From CAVUAF01 sp964460655 (GTDB taxonomy: Bacteria > Acidobacteriota > Terriglobia > Terriglobales > Acidobacteriaceae): a stretch of 47,193 nt of DNA. The translations under genes were made by a program, and so were the position numbers. The DNA lies in assembly GCA_964460655.1 (NCBI GenBank), contig CAYWSH010000012.1, positions 1 to 47,193 of the forward strand, in the 5' to 3' direction. Shown one piece after another: positions 42,694 through 47,193 of the stretch; positions within the stretch are counted from its first letter, which is position 1, and each line of letters starts with the position of its first letter. The notes beneath the pieces are model-generated. The model was not told the origin of the DNA. It did not search any database and saw only the letters and a program-made list of their open reading frames with translations.

Positions 42694-44361
42694 ATGTTGA
42701 AACAGGGTCAGGTATCGCGGCGACGTGTGCTCGCTGCGGCAGCACCGCTGGTCGCCGGCGTCGCGGCGGCGCAGAACGCACCGGCGGGTCCACGCACCGA
42801 TCTCGGTACGCGCACCTACAACATCCGTGACTTCGGCGCGAAGGGCGACGGCGCTTCGCTCGACACCGCCGCGCTGCAATCTGCCATCGACGCCTGCCAT
42901 CGCGACCAGGGCGGCACCGTGCTCGTACCCGCGGGAACCTTCGTCATCGGTACGACCGAGTTGAAGAGCAACGTCACGTTGCACCTGGCCGCAGGCGCCA
43001 GGCTGCTCGGCTCCGGCGACGGCAAGCAGTACCGCAACATCGACGCCATCCCGCTCACCGGCGACTCCACGCTCGCCGATGGCAATTGCAGCCTGCTCTA
43101 CGCCGTCAACGCCGAGAACGTGACGATCGAGGGCAACGGCACCATCGATGGCAACGGCGCGCAGTTCCATTCGGCCGTGCGCGGCACTCCACCGCCCTCC
43201 GGACGCGGCGGCGCGCAGCGTCCGTATCACCTGCTGTTCCATCGCTGTCGCAACCTCACGGTGCGCGACATTTTTCTCGTCGCCTGCGCTTTTCACTCCG
43301 TGCGCGTCATCCAGTCGAGCTACGTCAAGTTGCAGGGCCTGCACATTCACAACCGCGTGAACGGCAACAACGACGGCTTCCACTTCATCAGTTGCGAGCG
43401 CGTGCATGTGACCGATTGCGACGTCGAGGCGCAGGACGATGCCTGCGCGCTCTTCGGCAGTTGCAAGTGGGTCACGGTGTCAGGCTGTTCGTTCTCCACG
43501 CGCTGGTCGGTGTTCCGCTTCGGCGGCGGCGAGGCGGAGAACATCACCGTGTCGAACTGCATCATCTACGAGACCTACGGCTGCCCCATCAAGATGCGCT
43601 GCGGCCCGAATTCGCGCTTCGAGAACGTTACCTTCTCCGATCTCGTGATGAACAAGGTCACGGGCCCGATCTCGCTCGGACTCGGTCCGCGCCCGCAACG
43701 CGCGCAAAGCGAAGCGCAGACCGAGCGGCCCGACGACAAGCCCGGCGTCCTGCGCAACATCACCTTCAGCAATATCCGCGCGCACGTCGTCGTGCCCACG
43801 CAGATCGCCGACTTGCCGCTGGAGAGTGGCTACCGCCCAGCCGAGATGAAGTCGTGCATCGCGCTGAACGGCGTCGGCGCATTCCTCGAGAACATCACGT
43901 TCGATAACGTACACGTCACGTTCCCCGGCGGCGGTACGGCCGAAGAGGCCGCGTTGCGCGACGTCCCCAAGATCGCCGGCGAGTATTTCGAGACCGGCAT
44001 CTGGCCCGCGCACGCGCTCTACGCGCGCAACGTCCGCGGCCTCACGCTGAACAACGTGCGCTTCGAGGTGGACGGCGCCGAGCATCGCCCGTCCATCATC
44101 TTCGACAACGTGGAAGATGCGGCCATCAGCAGCCTCAACGTACGCGGCACGAAAGAAGCCGAGTCGCTGCTGCGCTTCATCGACACGCAAGACGTGCTCC
44201 TGACGGCGCCGCGCGTCCTCTCACCGGCAGCCGTGTTCCTGCAGGTGGAAGGCGAGAAGAGCGCGAACGTCACACTCGACGGCGGCGATGTCACGAAAGC
44301 TGCTGCTCCGGTCGCGTTCCGCAGCGGCGCGCGCAAGACGGCGGTCCGCGTCCGCGCGTGA
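42694..44361 (+). CDS. Tat-exported GH28-like beta-helix protein with divergent active site
   Basis: Protein of 555 aa from the ATG at 42694 (GAGG about 8 nt upstream). The start LKQGQVSRRRVLAAAAPLVAG is a twin-arginine signal; the frame is open further upstream but non-coding. A pectate-lyase-superfamily start follows (YNIRDFGAKGDGASLDTAAL), then a long right-handed beta-helix. In the GH28 catalytic region the usual NTDGxD is NNDGFHF (Asp227) and GDDC is QDDAC (Asp248, Asp249); the GHG histidine motif is missing (STRWSVFRFGGG occupies the area). It is thus a remote GH28 relative, perhaps acting on rhamnogalacturonan or another uronic-acid polymer. The stop is 1 bp from that of the opposing ASPIC protein. 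Confidence 0.82.
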   Translation: MLKQGQVSRRRVLAAAAPLVAGVAAAQNAPAGPRTDLGTRTYNIRDFGAKGDGASLDTAALQSAIDACHRDQGGTVLVPAGTFVIGTTELKSNVTLHLAAGARLLGSGDGKQYRNIDAIPLTGDSTLADGNCSLLYAVNAENVTIEGNGTIDGNGAQFHSAVRGTPPPSGRGGAQRPYHLLFHRCRNLTVRDIFLVACAFHSVRVIQSSYVKLQGLHIHNRVNGNNDGFHFISCERVHVTDCDVEAQDDACALFGSCKWVTVSGCSFSTRWSVFRFGGGEAENITVSNCIIYETYGCPIKMRCGPNSRFENVTFSDLVMNKVTGPISLGLGPRPQRAQSEAQTERPDDKPGVLRNITFSNIRAHVVVPTQIADLPLESGYRPAEMKSCIALNGVGAFLENITFDNVHVTFPGGGTAEEAALRDVPKIAGEYFETGIWPAHALYARNVRGLTLNNVRFEVDGAEHRPSIIFDNVEDAAISSLNVRGTKEAESLLRFIDTQDVLLTAPRVLSPAAVFLQVEGEKSANVTLDGGDVTKAAAPVAFRSGARKTAVRVRA

Positions 44362-44362
44362 C

Positions 44363-47193
44363 TCAGCGGGGCGATGCGGCTTTACGCGCTGTCGCGGGAT
44401 TCGCGTAGCGGAAGCGGTACTGACTCGCCTCTCTTCCGGAAAAGAACGCGGGATCCTGCTCCAGCAGGGTATCCGCTCGCTGCTCTGCGCTCGCCGGATA
44501 CGGATACGACGGCATCGCACGATAGGGCAGTGGCCCGACCGACTCGCCGTTCGCGGCGTAGAAATCCATGTCTTTCTCGTACCCATCCGCGAAGAAGAAA
44601 TAATCGCGCTTCCAGCCTTGCGGCAGCGGCGGCAGGTGCTCAGCATCGAACTCGAGCTGTACCTCGTCGCCGGAACCGAACACCGCAAAGTGGTCATCGC
44701 TCTCCGTCAGCAATCGCCGGACGTCGCCCGGCCGCGTATACGCACCCACTGGACGCGTATACGGCCCCGTGGCGCTCGCCGCTTCGTAGCTGTAGTCGAG
44801 ATCGCCGGGCGTTCCGCGTTCTATCGAACGTGGGAAGCCGTGAAAATCCAGCTTCGCCGAATCAAGCCGCAACTCCGTCGTGCGCACCGTGGCATCGCCC
44901 GCCGAGCGGTCGATGAGGATCTGGTCCCAGTAGATCTGCAGGTTCGTCGTCAGCCGGATGCGCCGCGTGCCCGCGGGCAACTTGCCGGTGAGATCGGCGA
45001 TCGTCGTCCGCAGCAACCCAGCCGGGAAGCCGATATCGTCCACCACCTTCGTCCATTGTCCACTCGCATCCATCACCTCGACATACGGCGCAAACGGCTC
45101 CAACCCCGCCTGATGCGCCGCATACATCGACGTCGCAGTGAAGTACTCGATGTAACCGTGCATCACTAGCCGCAGCGGCCCGCCGTCATACGCCGCGCCC
45201 AGGTCCAGTTCGAGCGTGTGCGGTTTGGTGTACCCCTTGAACGCCAGCAGCTCGAAGCCTTCCACGTAGCGATGATCGCGCGCCGCGAGCAGCGCCAGGA
45301 CATCGCGTCCGTTGCCGTCCCACGCGCCCGCGGGCAAACGCGCCGCCTGCGTGGTGACGATCTTGTCTTCCGGGAACGGCGGATTGCTGGCGAAATACTC
45401 GTTCGGATAGACATCGACCGCGGCCGGATGGTCTACCGCCAGCAACCGCACCTGGTCGAGATACACGACCTCTTCCATCGGCTCCATCAATCGCAGACTG
45501 AAGTGCCCATCGCGCACCCGCGGCGTCACGCCTTCGAGCTTCAGGTACTCGGTCGGATCCGGGACGTTGCGCTGTCCGGGCGCGATCCAATGCCCGAGCA
45601 CGCCGGCGCCCAGCATGTCGGAAACGAAGCGATAGCGCGTGCCATCCCACACGAACAGCACGGGACACGAGCTGCCGCGCCGGTCGATCTCGTGGATCGT
45701 CGCCGTGCGCTGCGCCACGAAGCCGATCTCGTCTTGTAGCACTCCGGTGGGCCACAGCACGCGTACGACGTCGGCGCGCGCCTCGCGTCCCAGCCCGGCC
45801 ACGAGGTCCGTCGCGCTTTGGCCGAGATAGCTCACGCCGCTGATCTCGAACTTCTGCGCGCTCGCGCCGGCGAAGACCTCCACCTTCGCGCCGATGGCCG
45901 AGCGATTGTCGGCGAGCCCGCTCAGCGCGATGCGCAGCGAATGATTGCGATTGCCGCCGTCGTTGCGCAGCAGCACGAGCGGTCCGCCGGCTTGTGTGAT
46001 CACCAGGTCCGTAGCGCCGTCGTTGTCGAAGTCGCACGCGATGAGCGCGCGCGGGGAATGCAATTCGATGCGATCAGCTCCCACCGCGGCGCTCACGTCC
46101 CGGAATCCCTGCTCGCCAAGATTGCGATAAACGCGCAGCGCGCCGCGCCCGTCGCTCGTCTCGCCGACGACCGCGAGGTCGATCCAGCCATCGTTGTCGA
46201 AGTCGAGCGCGGCAATTCCCCAGGCGTGCACCAGGTCAGACTGAATGCTTCGCGGAGTAAAAGCGTGGCCCCCTGAGTTCATCCACAACGACACCGCTGG
46301 CGCCGTGTTGTGCGTGAAGGCGAAATCCATCGCGCCGTCTTTGTTGAAGTCGGCGACTGCGACCGCGATCGGCGGCGCGGGCCTTGTCTGCCATGGGGTC
46401 CCGGCGATCCATTTTCCTTCGCGCGGATTGGTAAACACCCCCGGCTCGCGCCCAGCCAACACGAGATCGATCGCGCGGTCGTTGTTGTAGTCGGTGGGCA
46501 CCGCGCCCGTGCTGGCGGTCAGCAATCCGGTCTCCGTGGTTACATCCGTGAACGTGCCGTTGCCGTTGTTACGCCATAAACGATTGCCGCTCGGCGCGCC
46601 GCTCTGCACATAGAGATCGACGTCGCCGTCGTGGTCGTAGTCGAACCACAGCAGCGCGGTGACGGACGCTTCACTACGAATGCCCGACGCGGCCGTCACG
46701 TCTTCGAACGTCCCATCACCGTGATTGCGATAGAGCCGCACGCCGTTTTCGGTCGCGACCGCGAGATCGGTATGACCATCGTTGTCGTAGTCAGCGGCGG
46801 CGCAGGCGACCCCGCGAACTGGTGCGAGATGCGCGTCAGCCGTGCTGTCTTTGAACTTGCCGCCACCCAGATTGCGATACAACGTGCCGGCACCGGCGTC
46901 GTAAAGATCGGGAAGGGAATCACCGTCGTAGTCGAGGAAGCACGCGCCCGCGGCTCCGGGTGTTACCGCATTGGAAATCCCCGAATCAACGATGCGCATG
47001 AACTTCAGCGGCGCCATCGCTATCGTGGGCCCTTTGTCCGCGTGGATCTGCGCCGCCAGCGACAGCGGCCCCTGGTCGCCATACGCGAGCCCGATCGGCG
47101 CGCCAAGTTTGGTTTGCGTCAGGTGCTCGAAGCGCGTCAAATGCTGCTGCGCCTTCTCTGCATCCCCTTTCTTCTGATATGCCCGCGCCAGCC
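44363..47193 (-). CDS. FG-GAP/VCBS repeat protein with ASPIC/UnbV domain (N-terminus beyond window)
   Basis: Large protein, 943 codons visible, with the frame open to the right end. A methionine-like TTG at 47140 is internal: the codons before it read LARAYQKKGDAEKAQQHL, a TPR-like helix, so an N-terminal TPR region continues outside. Seven calcium-binding-type repeats follow (DYDGDSLPDL, DYDNDGHTDL, DYDHDGDVDL, DYNNDRAIDL, DFNKDGAMDF, DFDNDGWIDL, DFDNDGATDL; about 46960-45980), folding as an FG-GAP propeller. The UnbV/ASPIC domain (SAIGAKVEVFAG, LGQSATDLVAGLG, VLWPTG) covers about 45950-45720. The last 450 residues form a beta-rich region of unknown fold with DQVRLLAVDHPAAVDVYPNE. Such proteins are abundant in Acidobacteria and are presumably extracytoplasmic; the role is unknown. 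Confidence 0.9.
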   Translation of the reverse strand, partial: LARAYQKKGDAEKAQQHLTRFEHLTQTKLGAPIGLAYGDQGPLSLAAQIHADKGPTIAMAPLKFMRIVDSGISNAVTPGAAGACFLDYDGDSLPDLYDAGAGTLYRNLGGGKFKDSTADAHLAPVRGVACAAADYDNDGHTDLAVATENGVRLYRNHGDGTFEDVTAASGIRSEASVTALLWFDYDHDGDVDLYVQSGAPSGNRLWRNNGNGTFTDVTTETGLLTASTGAVPTDYNNDRAIDLVLAGREPGVFTNPREGKWIAGTPWQTRPAPPIAVAVADFNKDGAMDFAFTHNTAPAVSLWMNSGGHAFTPRSIQSDLVHAWGIAALDFDNDGWIDLAVVGETSDGRGALRVYRNLGEQGFRDVSAAVGADRIELHSPRALIACDFDNDGATDLVITQAGGPLVLLRNDGGNRNHSLRIALSGLADNRSAIGAKVEVFAGASAQKFEISGVSYLGQSATDLVAGLGREARADVVRVLWPTGVLQDEIGFVAQRTATIHEIDRRGSSCPVLFVWDGTRYRFVSDMLGAGVLGHWIAPGQRNVPDPTEYLKLEGVTPRVRDGHFSLRLMEPMEEVVYLDQVRLLAVDHPAAVDVYPNEYFASNPPFPEDKIVTTQAARLPAGAWDGNGRDVLALLAARDHRYVEGFELLAFKGYTKPHTLELDLGAAYDGGPLRLVMHGYIEYFTATSMYAAHQAGLEPFAPYVEVMDASGQWTKVVDDIGFPAGLLRTTIADLTGKLPAGTRRIRLTTNLQIYWDQILIDRSAGDATVRTTELRLDSAKLDFHGFPRSIERGTPGDLDYSYEAASATGPYTRPVGAYTRPGDVRRLLTESDDHFAVFGSGDEVQLEFDAEHLPPLPQGWKRDYFFFADGYEKDMDFYAANGESVGPLPYRAMPSYPYPASAEQRADTLLEQDPAFFSGREASQYRFRYANPATARKAASPR

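Overview
The window is a high-GC (roughly 60-65 % by eye) bacterial chromosome fragment containing one 100-N scaffold gap (18607-18706). Several traits together suggest an uncultured soil Acidobacteriota: Oar-type TonB-dependent receptors with an N-terminal carboxypeptidase-regulatory-like domain, an FG-GAP/ASPIC-UnbV protein, many Sec and Tat exported carbohydrate enzymes, MacB-like permeases beside several HlyD-type adaptors, and AATCTGCG-type intergenic repeats. No rRNA, tRNA, CRISPR array, transposase or phage gene was seen, and taxonomy is inference only.

Layout. (1) 1-3952: the 3' end of sucA (2-oxoglutarate dehydrogenase E1) meets a secreted metzincin-type protease across an 84-bp near-perfect hairpin repeat. 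(2) 4221-12477, plus strand: a six-gene efflux-type operon of FtsX/MacB permease, three different HlyD-type membrane fusion proteins, a second MacB-type permease and a TolC-like outer-membrane protein, with no ATPase gene in it. (3) 17450-12480, minus strand: a tight six-gene cluster of deoxyhypusine-synthase-like protein, GNAT acetyltransferase, ABC ATPase, ABC-2 permease with a GldG-like domain, secreted lectin-fold protein and RutE-like nitroreductase. (4) 17585-26180: a LacI-family regulator (plus strand) and, on the other side of the gap, a minus-strand operon of TonB receptor, Tat-exported nucleoside hydrolase, sugar transporter, Sec-exported nucleoside-hydrolase-like protein and ribokinase. 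The same operator palindrome (GAAACGTTTC core) sits just downstream of the -10 box of both the lacI-type gene and the receptor operon. A coherent reading is nucleoside scavenging: receptor uptake, periplasmic cleavage to base and ribose, ribose import, phosphorylation.

(5) 26347-28810: an exported alpha/beta hydrolase, a four-helix membrane protein and an AT-richer orphan. (6) 40363-28831, minus strand: a pectin/rhamnogalacturonan locus with M20-like protein, rhamnogalacturonan acetylesterase (CE12), a second TonB receptor, Tat-exported GH28 polygalacturonase, uronate isomerase (uxaC) and a GH28-CE8 fusion enzyme. Together these would deacetylate, demethylate and hydrolyse pectin and start galacturonate catabolism. 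(7) 40547-41383: a small membrane protein with an isolated histidine-kinase-like H-box next to a receiver-only response regulator. (8) 41385-47193: an exported DUF218 (ElyC/YdcF-like) protein, a divergent GH28-like beta-helix protein, and an FG-GAP/ASPIC protein running off the right end.

Observations most worth a second look are the paired LacI operators tying regulator and nucleoside operon together, the ATPase-less two-permease/three-adaptor efflux operon, the H-box/receiver pair, the GH28-CE8 fusion, three enzymes with altered active-site residues, and the intergenic inverted repeats.
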